Below, piece by piece: positions 17,239-24,750 of a DNA stretch of 64,000 nt. Both the position numbers and the translations under genes were made by a program. The stretch comes from Ornithinibacillus bavariensis (lineage in GTDB: Bacteria > Bacillota > Bacilli > Bacillales > Amphibacillaceae). Below the pieces are notes generated by a model. That model saw only the letters and a list, made by a program, of their open reading frames with translations, ran no database searches and had not been told where the DNA came from. How positions within the stretch are numbered: the stretch's first letter is position 1; each line of letters starts with the position of its first letter. The stretch is taken from the NCBI RefSeq assembly GCF_018333235.1, contig NZ_BORP01000001.1, positions 558,001 to 622,000 on the forward strand, read 5' to 3'.

Positions 17239-17337
17239 TTGAAAAGGGTATTTGTTTGGATAGCTGCCGTTATTGCAGCGCTGATTGGATATCGTTGGGC
17301 TTGCCAGACCTTAGAGGATAAAAGGGATTTTCGTTAA
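17239..17337 (+). CDS. Small single-pass membrane protein (32 aa)
   Basis: A 32-codon frame starting at TTG with AAGGGGTG 8 bases upstream. The product is one membrane helix (VFVWIAAVIAALIGYRWAC) with a charged tail ending LEDKRDFR. It begins 25 bases after the NDH-2 stop and ends before a terminator, so it looks like the second gene of that operon. No family was recognised; small helper subunits of respiratory enzymes have this form, but a link to NDH-2 is only inferred from position. Confidence 0.5.
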   Translation: MKRVFVWIAAVIAALIGYRWACQTLEDKRDFR

Positions 17338-17397
17338 TATGAAATTAATTGTTGTATATACATTAATTGCAAATGAAAATATAATAATTGCTTTGTG

Positions 17398-17428
17398 ACA
17401 CCTTACATAAACTTGTAGGGTGTTTTTT
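17398..17428 (+). terminator. Terminator of the NDH-2 unit
   Basis: ACACCTTACA pairs with TGTAGGGTGT (one G-T pair) around a 6-base loop and is followed by TTTTT. Confidence 0.8.
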
Positions 17429-17481
17429 CCTATACATGAAAAAGAAAAAAAGTTGAATACTACATGTAGGAGGGATAATAG

Positions 17482-18339
17482 ATGAAAAGGACGCTTTTAT
17501 TAATCATATTGCTATTATGTTTTACCAATAAGGTTCATGCAAATGAACTAATAATCACGGATAAAAACATGAATGAAACAATTAGACGAGATGATTTTTC
17601 ATTAAGTCTATTTGATGATATTTTTGTTGATCGTGAAAAATTGGATGTTCTATTGAATCGATTAGAAGAACAAGTTTATCAACCTCCTACAAATGCAAAA
17701 TTTGATGACTCTTGGAAGCTTATTCCAGAAAAGAATGGCCAAACACTAGATCGAATAAACTTTAAAAAGTTTTTTTATGAGTTTTTTTATAGTGATGTCT
17801 CCTTTGAGATGAAAATTCCGAAGAAAAACGTCTATCCAAAGGTTGATAGCGAATTATTATCCGATATTCGATCAAATGAAATAGGAAGTTATGTGACGTA
17901 TTACCGACCAAGTAATAAAGAGCGTTCACATAACATAAAGCTAGCAGCAGAAGCAATTAACAATGTAGTCGTGTTTCCAGGTGAGAACTTTTCCTTTAAT
18001 AAGGTTGTCGGTAAACGTACAAAGGAGAAAGGGTATTTACGTGCACCAGTCATTGTAAGAGGAGAGCTATCAGAGGATATTGGTGGAGGAATCTGTCAAG
18101 TTTCTTCAACTTTATTTAATGCTGTCTCTTTAAAGGGAATAGAAATTGTTGAGCGATATTCGCACAGTCGAAATGTTCCATATGTTCCTCCTGGCAAGGA
18201 TGCAACTGTAAGCTGGTGGGGACCTGATTTCATCTTTAGGAATGAATACAGTCATCCTATCTTGATTAGGGCAAAAGCAATCGATGGAAAAATGATTGTC
18301 CGTATTTTTTCATCAGAGCATATAAGAACACATGAATAG
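17482..18339 (+). CDS. VanW family protein, exported
   Basis: A 285-residue protein with a signal peptide (MKRTLLLIILLLCFTNKVHA). The C-terminal half is a VanW domain: FPGENFSFNKVVGKRT, the glycine-rich DIGGGICQVSSTLFNA and a following YSHSRNVPYVPPGKDATVSW. VanW proteins are named from some vancomycin-resistance clusters, but most members are elsewhere and their function is unknown; a role at the cell wall is likely from the export signal. The N-terminal 120 residues resemble the peptidoglycan-binding-like domain found in relatives such as YoaR, only loosely. SD GTAGGAGG precedes the ATG. No van genes are near, so no link with glycopeptide resistance is suggested. Confidence 0.85.
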   Translation: MKRTLLLIILLLCFTNKVHANELIITDKNMNETIRRDDFSLSLFDDIFVDREKLDVLLNRLEEQVYQPPTNAKFDDSWKLIPEKNGQTLDRINFKKFFYEFFYSDVSFEMKIPKKNVYPKVDSELLSDIRSNEIGSYVTYYRPSNKERSHNIKLAAEAINNVVVFPGENFSFNKVVGKRTKEKGYLRAPVIVRGELSEDIGGGICQVSSTLFNAVSLKGIEIVERYSHSRNVPYVPPGKDATVSWWGPDFIFRNEYSHPILIRAKAIDGKMIVRIFSSEHIRTHE

Positions 18340-18376
18340 GGACTATCCATCTTTGCTATTTAGATGGGTAGTCCCT
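18338..18376. terminator. Hairpin terminator between vanW-like and yceI-like genes
   Basis: AGGGACTATCCATCT pairs with AGATGGGTAGTCCCT (one G-T pair) across a 9-base loop, placed between convergent genes. The T-tract is weak on both sides. Confidence 0.65.
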
Positions 18377-18380
18377 TTGA

Positions 18381-18914
18381 TTATGCTTGTTTATGTGCTT
18401 CAAGCTCAATATTAATTTTTACATCTTCCCCTACAAGAACACCCCCTGTTTCAAGTGCGGCATTCCATACAAGGCCAAAATCTTTACGGTTTAGCTTACT
18501 CGTCCCGCTAAATCCCGCAACTTCATTTCCCCATGGGTCTTTGTTAACACCCTCCATAGTGACATCGAAGGTAACTGGCTTAGTTACGCCACGAAGGGTT
18601 AAGTCACCAGTTACATCATAATTATTGCCAGATTTTTTCTTTATTTCTGTTGCAACAAAAGTCATTTTAGGATGATTCTCCATATCAAAAAAGTCATTGG
18701 AGCGCAAATGATTGTCGCGGTCCTCATTTCGTGTATCTATACTATTTATGTTTACACTAAATTCAATCTTTGCATCTGTTAAATCATTTGGGTCTGCCTC
18801 TACTACCGCTTCAAAATCGTTAAATACCCCTCTTACCTTTGAAATCATCATGTGCTTTACAGTGAACTCTAATGAACTATGACTTTTGTCTACTGTCCAT
18901 ACTGATTTTGTCAT
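18381..18914 (-). CDS. YceI-family protein
   Basis: A 177-residue beta-rich protein of the YceI family: it opens WTVDKSHSSLEFTVKHMMISKVRGVF, includes DIENHPKMTF-like and TGDLTLRGVTKPVTFDV stretches, and ends with the LNRKDFGLVWN/VGEDVKINIELEA signature. YceI members form a lipocalin-like barrel that binds polyisoprenoid or other lipids; the ligand here is unknown. No signal peptide is present, as in most Bacillus members. The SD TTTAGGAGG lies 6 bases before the ATG. Monocistronic. Confidence 0.9.
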   Translation of the reverse strand: MTKSVWTVDKSHSSLEFTVKHMMISKVRGVFNDFEAVVEADPNDLTDAKIEFSVNINSIDTRNEDRDNHLRSNDFFDMENHPKMTFVATEIKKKSGNNYDVTGDLTLRGVTKPVTFDVTMEGVNKDPWGNEVAGFSGTSKLNRKDFGLVWNAALETGGVLVGEDVKINIELEAHKQA

Positions 18915-19179
18915 TTTAAATTCCTCCTAAACTTATGTTTTAATTCTTACTTACTTTATGTAACTAAGTATATTACCATAATGGAATTTAGTCAAGTGTC
19001 TTTAATTAAATTATTATTAATTAAGGGTAAATATTCCTAGATTTAATGATTCGATTGTCACTTTTGACGACTTGAAAACGATTTTTATTGATAGAAAGTC
19101 ATTTCTGGTTAATAGTCGACACATCTAAGGGGAGAAATGAAAACAATATTATATACGAAAAAAGGAGGTGAAATGAATA

Positions 19180-19434
19180 ATGGACAAAGGTACTGTGGTT
19201 AGAACGTCTATTTTGTTTGTGGCAATTATAAACCAAATACTTGTTATTTTTGGAAAATCACCACTGCCGATTGATAGTGAGTTATTAGAACAAGTTGTTT
19301 CTTCACTTTTTACGATAATTACTGCACTAATTACGTGGTTTAAAAATAACTATATAACGAAGAGAGGTATAGAACAGAGGGATGCATTACGAGAAAAGGG
19401 ATTAATTAAGACAAAGGAGAGGAAACAAAAATGA
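19180..19434 (+). CDS. Phage-type holin (SPP1/XhlB-like)
   Basis: An 84-residue protein with an N-terminal membrane segment (TSILFVAIINQILVIFG), a short polar stretch, a second hydrophobic helix (VVSSLFTIITALITWF) and a basic tail (TKERKQK). This is the layout of the SPP1-type holins, which open the membrane for a lysis enzyme. It overlaps the next gene, an amidase, by 4 bases (ATGA), the classical holin-endolysin order. AAAGGAGGTG provides a strong ribosome site. No phage structural or integration genes lie nearby, so this is an isolated lysis cassette, perhaps a prophage remnant or adopted for host use. Confidence 0.82.
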   Translation: MDKGTVVRTSILFVAIINQILVIFGKSPLPIDSELLEQVVSSLFTIITALITWFKNNYITKRGIEQRDALREKGLIKTKERKQK

Positions 19435-20861
19435 TAAAACCAATCTTAATCATTGATCCTGGTCATGGCGGTAATGATCCTGGTGGTGGTACTAATAAAT
19501 ATTGGAAAGAAAAGGATTTAACATTAAAGATTTCTTTATATCAATATAAGCGTTATAAAGAACTAGGGGTGCCAGTAGCAATAACAAGAACGACTGACAA
19601 AAGCTTATCACCTGACGAGAGAACTCGGATTGTTCGAGAAAGTGGGGCGAAATATTGTCATTCCAATCATATTAATGCTGGTGGCGGTGATGGTGCTGAG
19701 GTTATTCATTCGATTTATGATGGAAAAGCCATGGCTGAGAAGATAGGAGAAGAATTAAGGAAAGCAGGACAGAATATTAGACGAATTTTTACTAGAACAT
19801 TACCGGGTAATTCTAGCCAAGATTATTATTTTATGATAAGGGAGACTGGTTCTGTTGTAACCAATATCATTGAATATGGATTTGCTGATTCTCGTAATGA
19901 TGATGTACAACAACTACAAAATCATCATTTAGATTTTGCAGAGGCGGTAGTGAAAGCATTTTGCGAATATACAGGATACAAGTACAAAAGGCCTTCTGGA
20001 GAAATAGATCAGGTTGAAATTCCAATTCGACCGGTACCACCTCCGATTTCTGGGGGGAATACTGGAGGAACAGGTGAGTATATTCACTTACCTGCATCAG
20101 CAAGCTCATGGAGAGTATATCCACTTGATGTTTCTCCTACAAAAGGAAATGAATCTGGCTTCTTAAATCCGAAAAAGTTTGGTGGATTAACCTACAAAAT
20201 ACTAGGTCAGACCACACCTAATGTATTTATTATCAATACTAGTGATTTTGGAAAGGTACAAATTTATGGTCATCCAAGTACTGGAGCCGTAGTGAATAAG
20301 AGCAGTAGTCAGAGTAAGGGAGAAACTGTGAATTCGAACACAGAATCTAATCAATATGCTGGTAAACACTTGCATTTGCCGAAAAAAGAAAGTTCTTGGA
20401 GAGTATATCCGTTAGGTGTAGCACCAGTAAAAGGGAATGAAATTGGCTTCCTAAATCCAGCAAAGTTTGGAGGTCTAACATATGAAATTTTAGGGAGGAG
20501 CCAGTCTAACGTTTATATTATCCAAACAAGCGATTATGGAAGGGTGCAAATTTATGCCGCTCCAAGTACTGGTGCAACAATTAGTGAGGATAATCATACT
20601 GGTGAAAATGCTAATAAAAATTCTACCGATACTAGGTATTTGCACTTACCTGCCTCTGAGAGCTCGTGGAGAGTATATCCAATAGGTGTAGCACCAGTAA
20701 AAGGAAATGAAAAAGGATTTTTAAACCCAGCAAAATTTGGTGGACTAACCTATCAGATTTTAGGAAGCACGCAAGCAAATGTATATATTATTCAAACGAA
20801 GGATTATGGTAGAGTTCAAATTTATGCAGGACCGAGTACTGGTGCTACAGTATCAAACTAA
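19431..20861 (+). CDS. N-acetylmuramoyl-L-alanine amidase with three C-terminal repeats (endolysin-like)
   Basis: A 476-residue protein. Residues about 1-185 form an Amidase_3 domain that cuts the MurNAc-L-Ala bond: zinc ligands are expected at His13 (DPGHGG), the Glu of WKEKDLT, and the His of HSNHINA, with the catalytic Glu in IIEYGFAD. A proline/glycine linker leads to three copies of an approximately 73-residue module starting HLPxxxSSWRVYP and containing GFLNPxKFGGLTY and VQIYxxPSTGA. Such modules are likely cell-wall anchors. No signal peptide is present, which fits release through the holin encoded just upstream (4-base overlap). The same architecture occurs in cell-lytic enzymes of related bacilli, from memory. 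Confidence 0.9.
   Translation: MIKPILIIDPGHGGNDPGGGTNKYWKEKDLTLKISLYQYKRYKELGVPVAITRTTDKSLSPDERTRIVRESGAKYCHSNHINAGGGDGAEVIHSIYDGKAMAEKIGEELRKAGQNIRRIFTRTLPGNSSQDYYFMIRETGSVVTNIIEYGFADSRNDDVQQLQNHHLDFAEAVVKAFCEYTGYKYKRPSGEIDQVEIPIRPVPPPISGGNTGGTGEYIHLPASASSWRVYPLDVSPTKGNESGFLNPKKFGGLTYKILGQTTPNVFIINTSDFGKVQIYGHPSTGAVVNKSSSQSKGETVNSNTESNQYAGKHLHLPKKESSWRVYPLGVAPVKGNEIGFLNPAKFGGLTYEILGRSQSNVYIIQTSDYGRVQIYAAPSTGATISEDNHTGENANKNSTDTRYLHLPASESSWRVYPIGVAPVKGNEKGFLNPAKFGGLTYQILGSTQANVYIIQTKDYGRVQIYAGPSTGATVSN
20079..20297 (+). repeat. Cell-wall-binding module, copy 1 of 3
   Basis: Encodes the first HLPASASSWRVYP...PSTGA unit of the amidase. At DNA level the copies share blocks such as TGGAGAGTATATCC; they have diverged elsewhere, so the duplication is not recent. 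Confidence 0.85.
20366..20585 (+). repeat. Cell-wall-binding module, copy 2 of 3
   Basis: Encodes HLPKKESSWRVYP through VQIYAAPSTGATI. Separated from copy 1 by a Ser/Asn/Gly-rich linker. Confidence 0.85.
20636..20855 (+). repeat. Cell-wall-binding module, copy 3 of 3
   Basis: Encodes HLPASESSWRVYP through VQIYAGPSTGATV and ends the protein. Copies 2 and 3 share VAPVKGNE and are the closest pair. Confidence 0.85.
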
Positions 20862-20874
20862 AGAATAAAGACAG

Positions 20875-20908
20875 CCCTCTTCTAAGGATATAGAAGAGGG
20901 ATTTATTT
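20875..20908 (+). terminator. Terminator after the amidase
   Basis: CCCTCTTCT pairs with AGAAGAGGG, loop of 8 bases, followed by ATTTATTT. Confidence 0.75.
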
Positions 20909-21012
20909 CGGTTTAAAAATATTTCGATTTCCAAAGTATTTTTAGTGAAAAGTGAATAATTTATTGTTAATATAATAATTAGTTTAAATTTTTTAAATTA
21001 GGGAGAGATTCG

Positions 21013-22799
21013 ATGCAAGAAACTAGGGGATACGAGAAAACTTGGGATTTAGACGTGATATTTCCTGGAGGTAGTGAGTCAAAGGAATTTGAAGACTATC
21101 TACAAAAGTTAGAAAGCAAAATGAAGGATCTATCAAACTCGGTTAATTATTATGACCCAAAAGGTCAAAATTCAGCACTTGAATTAGTGGAAATTGTTAC
21201 TATTCTTGAGGCTACGATGAAGAAACTACGAGAATCATTCGCATTCATTAGTTGTCTGAGTGCTCAAAATGTAAAGGATGTTGGGGCAAATCTATTAACA
21301 GGAAGACGCAGCACATTAGGTGCCAAGATGGGAAGTATACAAACCATTCTAAATCAAAAATTAGCAATTATCCCTGAGGAAAAATGGTTAGAGATAGTAA
21401 ACCATGAATCTTTGCAGGATATTTCCTTTGTATTAAATGAAAGGCGAGAAGCTGCGCAAGAGTTGCTGTCCTCTGAACAAGAAATATTATTGAATGATTT
21501 ATCTGTTGATGGATACCATGCATGGGGACAAATGTATGAGACGATCGCAGGGAATATGACTGTAGAATTGGAAGAGAACGGAGAACTAAATTTATATTCT
21601 ATTGGACAAGCCTCCAATAAATTAAGTAGTCCAGATCCGGAATTTCGTAAATATGTATTCGACCAAATTAGTAAGGCTTGGGAGAAAAATATTGATTTAT
21701 TTGGGCAAACATTAAATCATTTGGCTGGATTTCGTTTACAAAAGTATAAACATCGCGGATGGGACAATGTATTAAAAGAACCTCTTTCTATGAACCGAAT
21801 GAATCAGGAAACTTTAGATGCAATGTGGAATGCGATAACAAAAAATAAACACCATTTTGTAAAGTATTTAACGAAAAAGGCAGAGCTACTTGGGAAGGAC
21901 AAACAAGTATTTATGATATTAATGCCCCTTTAACGAAAACAGTTAAAACTGTTTCATTCACGGAAGGTGCAAATTTTATAATGAAACATTTTAGAGAGTT
22001 TAGTCCGAAGATGGCAAACTTCGCAAAAATGGCCTTCGAAAAAAGATGGATTGAAGCAGAAGACCGTCCAGGAAAGCGACCTGGTGGATTTTGTACAAGC
22101 TTTCCAGACAGTGAACAAACACGAGTGTTTATGACATACTCAGGAACTTCCTCGAATATTTCCACACTCGCTCATGAGCTTGGACATGCATATCATCAAT
22201 ATGTCATGAACGATGTACATGGTTTAAATCAAGGGTATGCGATGAACGTTGCGGAGACAGCTTCCACGTTTGCAGAGATGATTGTAGCAGATGCATCTGT
22301 CTTAAATGCTAAAGATAAACAAGAAAAGCTAGAATTACTGGAAGATAAAATTCAGCGTAGTATTGCCTTCTTTATGAATATTCATGCTAGATTCGTATTT
22401 GAGACACGTTTTTATGAGGAGCGTAAGAAAGGAATCGTGTCAGTTAAAAGACTTAATGAGTTAATGCTAGATGCACAGAAAGAGACCTACTGTGAGGCGC
22501 TTGAGGAGTATGACCCTTCATTTTGGGCATCAAAATTACATTTCCATATTACGTCAACTCCTTTTTACAACTTCCCATATACCTTTGGTTACTTATTTAG
22601 CCTAGGTATCTATGCACATGCGAAAAGAAGTAATGAGAGTTTTGAAGACAACTATATTGCATTACTACGTGACACGGGTCGGATGAAGGTAGAAGATCTT
22701 GCATGGAAGCACCTAAAGGTAGACTTAACAAAATCTGACTTCTGGGAAGCTGCAATGGAACTTTGTGTTAAAGATGTAGAGGAGTTTATTTCATTATAA
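21013..22799 (+). pseudogene. Oligoendopeptidase F-type M3 metallopeptidase, split by one frameshift
   Basis: Two reading frames, 21013-21933 and one resuming by about 21905 and ending at 22799, together encode one M3 peptidase of about 595 residues, the normal PepF length. The first ends abnormally after GKDKQVFMILMPL; in the next frame the sequence reads SIYDINAPLTKTV, the expected continuation. The lesion is within about 21899-21907, best explained by loss of one base. The second part holds the zinc site LAHELGHAYHQY and downstream FPYTFGYLFSLG, intact. No other stop is present, so the break is recent or a sequencing error in an A-rich spot. If real, the N-terminal product lacks the active site. 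SD TTAGGGAGAG precedes 21013. Confidence 0.85.
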
Positions 22800-22867
22800 C
22801 GAGATAAAATTGCTAAATATACAAAATTAAGCTACAATAACGGTAGCAAAAAAAGTGAAAATGAAGT

Positions 22868-22953
22868 CCACAGGGGGAGCCTTATGGCTGAGAGTGAACA
22901 ATTTTGTTCTGACCCTTTGAACCTGTTAGTTAGTACTAGCGTAGGGATGGTGG
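22868..22953 (+). promoter_or_regulatory. TPP riboswitch (THI box)
   Basis: The conserved parts appear in order: CAGGGGGAGCC, GGCTGAGAGTGAACA, GACCCTTTGAACCTG, then TAGTACTAGCGTAGGGATGG. These are the thiamin-pyrophosphate aptamer core. It precedes thiT by about 130 bases. Confidence 0.95.
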
Positions 22954-22970
22954 CTTTTTTGATGGATAGT

Positions 22971-23028
22971 AAAGCAGTGTGAGCGGAATTCCCCATCAGG
23001 AAGCTTCCCCTTGGCATCTGCTTTTTTT
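22971..23028 (+). terminator. Expression-platform terminator of the TPP riboswitch
   Basis: AAAGCAG (22971-22977) pairs with CTGCTTT (23018-23024), with further pairing inside (GGAA/TTCC), and runs into TTTTTTTG. When thiamin pyrophosphate is bound, this would end transcription before thiT. Confidence 0.65.
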
Positions 23029-23083
23029 GTGTTTAAAAATCTATTTACTAGATTTTTAGATTACATTAGGGGAGGAAATAGGT

Positions 23084-23665
23084 GTGAGTTCAAAACGCAC
23101 ATTATTTTTAGTTGAAGTTGCAATTTTTACTGCATTCGCTTTATTGTTGGATATAATACCATTTTTATCGTTTAAAATATGGGGTCAAGGTGGTTCCATT
23201 TCGTTTGCAATGATTCCGGTATTTATCGTTGCCTTTCGCTGGGGGATGAAGGGAGGACTCCTATCGGGTTTTTTGTGGGGGATACTACAAATAGCTCTCG
23301 GAGTGGCAGATATGTACTTTTTCTGGCAGATTGTTATTGAATATGGATTAGCCTTTACTGTATTAGGTTTTGCAGGTGCAGTTTCTAAACCTGTACAACA
23401 AGCTATTAAAGCAGGAAATATAAAGAAGAGTTTTGTCTATATTATGGCCGGGGTGTTTATTGGATCAGCATTACGTTTTCTCTGTCACTTCTATGCAGGA
23501 ATCGTATTCTTCGCTCAATGGATGCCAGAAGGCTGGAGTAATATATGGATATATTCACTAGTCTACAATATTTCCTATATGTTCCCATCATTTATATTAT
23601 GTACGATAATAGTATTCTTCTTATTTAGTAAGCAGCCAAGAACTTTATTGCGTACAGCCGTATAG
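23084..23665 (+). CDS. thiT: Energy-coupled thiamine transporter, substrate-binding S component
   Basis: A 193-residue protein with six hydrophobic segments. It fits the ThiT (YuaJ) family: the helix near the start with LVEVAIFTAFALLLDII, the RWGMKGGLLSGFLWGILQ stretch with its conserved Trp and Gly residues, and YGLAFTVLGFAG. The S component binds thiamine and works with the shared ECF ATPase/T module encoded elsewhere. The TPP riboswitch directly upstream confirms the vitamin and the regulation. Start GTG with GGGGAGGAAATAG upstream. Single gene with its own terminator. Confidence 0.95.
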   Translation: MSSKRTLFLVEVAIFTAFALLLDIIPFLSFKIWGQGGSISFAMIPVFIVAFRWGMKGGLLSGFLWGILQIALGVADMYFFWQIVIEYGLAFTVLGFAGAVSKPVQQAIKAGNIKKSFVYIMAGVFIGSALRFLCHFYAGIVFFAQWMPEGWSNIWIYSLVYNISYMFPSFILCTIIVFFLFSKQPRTLLRTAV

Positions 23666-23688
23666 AAAAGTATTTCCGCTCACCAACT

Positions 23689-23718
23689 AGGATAGCTAAT
23701 TAGGCTATCCTTTTTATC
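23689..23718 (+). terminator. Terminator after thiT
   Basis: AGGATAGC pairs with GCTATCCT, 7-base loop, TTTTTA tail. Confidence 0.8.
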
Positions 23719-23799
23719 TATTTCCGGTAGTTAATCCTGCATTAGAAAGGCCTTATTTATTCGTTTTGACTTATAATAGTTAAAAAGGAGTGTAAGAAA

Positions 23800-23919
23800 A
23801 TGAAGGAATTAGTTGGTAAGTGTGCTAAGTGTAATAAGGAGATATATTGTGAAAATGGATTTCTAAACGGCGTTCATGAAAATGGTAAGCTAACCTGCTT
23901 TAAATGCACCGAGCAATAA
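23800..23919 (+). CDS. Small CxxC zinc-ribbon-like protein (39 aa)
   Basis: A 39-residue frame with AAAAAGGAG 9 bases before the ATG and its own terminator downstream. The product has two Cys pairs, CAKC near the start (residues 8-11) and CFKC near the end (33-36), plus Cys17, the spacing of a small treble-clef or zinc-ribbon finger: MKELVGKCAKCNKEIYCENG is the first half. No family was recognised. Strong signals on both sides suggest a real gene expressed on its own; a regulatory or redox role would be a guess. Confidence 0.6.
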   Translation: MKELVGKCAKCNKEIYCENGFLNGVHENGKLTCFKCTEQ

Positions 23920-23956
23920 AAATAAAAAATTAGAAATACAGAGAAAGGGCAATGAA

Positions 23957-24008
23957 CCACTCAGAAATTGATCACTGCTTAAGCGTGGGTCATTTCTGAA
24001 GTGTTTTT
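23957..24008 (+). terminator. Terminator after the CxxC small protein gene
   Basis: CACTCAGAAAT pairs with ATTTCTGAAGTG (one mismatch), enclosing a second helix TGATCAC/GTGGGTCA, then TTTTTAA. Confidence 0.7.
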
Positions 24009-24134
24009 AACCGAACTAACTATTTGAATTTATGGTTACTTAAAACACTTTTAGTTTAGAGCCTCTTTTGTACTCCTTTTACACCTCTATTTATTTTCTT
24101 CTTGATGAACATATACATTAAATTATCCAAATGT

Positions 24135-24163
24135 TGTAACTTTTTTAAGTGTCATTACGTTTT
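24135..24163 (+). promoter_or_regulatory. Possible ECF-sigma (autoregulatory) promoter
   Basis: TGTAAC at 24135-24140, 17 bases, then CGTTTT at 24158. ECF sigma factors of the SigW/SigM/SigX kind read TGAAAC-N16/17-CGT. Location directly before an ECF sigma gene makes autoregulation likely, but the match is partial. Confidence 0.45.
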
Positions 24164-24186
24164 CCAAGTAAGAAGGGGGGATGCTA

Positions 24187-24750
24187 GTGGAAAGTTTGAT
24201 AATAGCGTTTAAGAATGGTAATAATCATGCCTTTGAAGAACTTATTGATAAATATAGTCCGTTAATAGAACGATTTGCATTTCAACTAGGGGTGCCTTTC
24301 CATGATATACCTGATATTACCCAAGAAGTCTTTATCCGTATATTTCGTTTTAGCAACCGGTTTGATGGCCAATCATTTACCTCTTGGTTATATAAAGTTA
24401 CGATGAACATTGTAAAGGACTATGGAAGAAAGCAAAAGAGTCTAGGGATTATTCAGAGTAGATATAAGAATAATCATGACATTCTACAAGAACAGTATGT
24501 GCAAGTAGAAATGCAAATTTTAAAACAAGAAGATGATATTTTATTACATCAAAGTATTCAACGATTACCAGATCGGAATAAAATCCCAATAATTCTTTTT
24601 TATTTTCATGATTTAACGTATGAGGAGATTGCAAAAGTTACCGGTTCCAAGCTTTCTACAGTAAAAGTAAGGATACACCGTGGAAAAAAGATGTTGGTTG
24701 AGGAATGGAAAAAAACGAATCATAATGGAGGGATTCCATTTGGAACATAA
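24187..24750 (+). CDS. ECF-type RNA polymerase sigma factor
   Basis: A 187-residue sigma-70 family protein with only regions 2 and 4. Region 2 shows HAFEELIDKYSPLIERFAFQ, DITQEVFIRIFRFSNRFDGQSFTSWLYKVTMNIVKDYGRK; region 4 shows RLPDRNKIPIILFYFHDLTYEEIAKVTG and the recognition helix STVKVRIHRGKKML. The GTG at 24187 lies 6 bases after AGAAGGGGGG; the ATG at 24181 has no spacing and is unlikely. The downstream gene overlaps it by 11 bases and encodes a one-pass membrane protein, the standard anti-sigma partner. It does not clearly match SigM, SigV, SigW, SigX or SigY of B. subtilis; the signal is unknown. Confidence 0.88.
   Translation: MESLIIAFKNGNNHAFEELIDKYSPLIERFAFQLGVPFHDIPDITQEVFIRIFRFSNRFDGQSFTSWLYKVTMNIVKDYGRKQKSLGIIQSRYKNNHDILQEQYVQVEMQILKQEDDILLHQSIQRLPDRNKIPIILFYFHDLTYEEIAKVTGSKLSTVKVRIHRGKKMLVEEWKKTNHNGGIPFGT

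Noticed and set aside
17482-18339. Vancomycin-resistance cluster suggested by the vanW name
   Set aside because: No vanH, vanA/B, vanX or VanRS genes nearby; lone VanW-domain proteins are common in Bacilli.
19100-21000. Complete prophage around the holin-amidase cassette
   Set aside because: No integrase, terminase, portal, capsid or tail gene is present on either side, and flanks are ordinary chromosomal genes.
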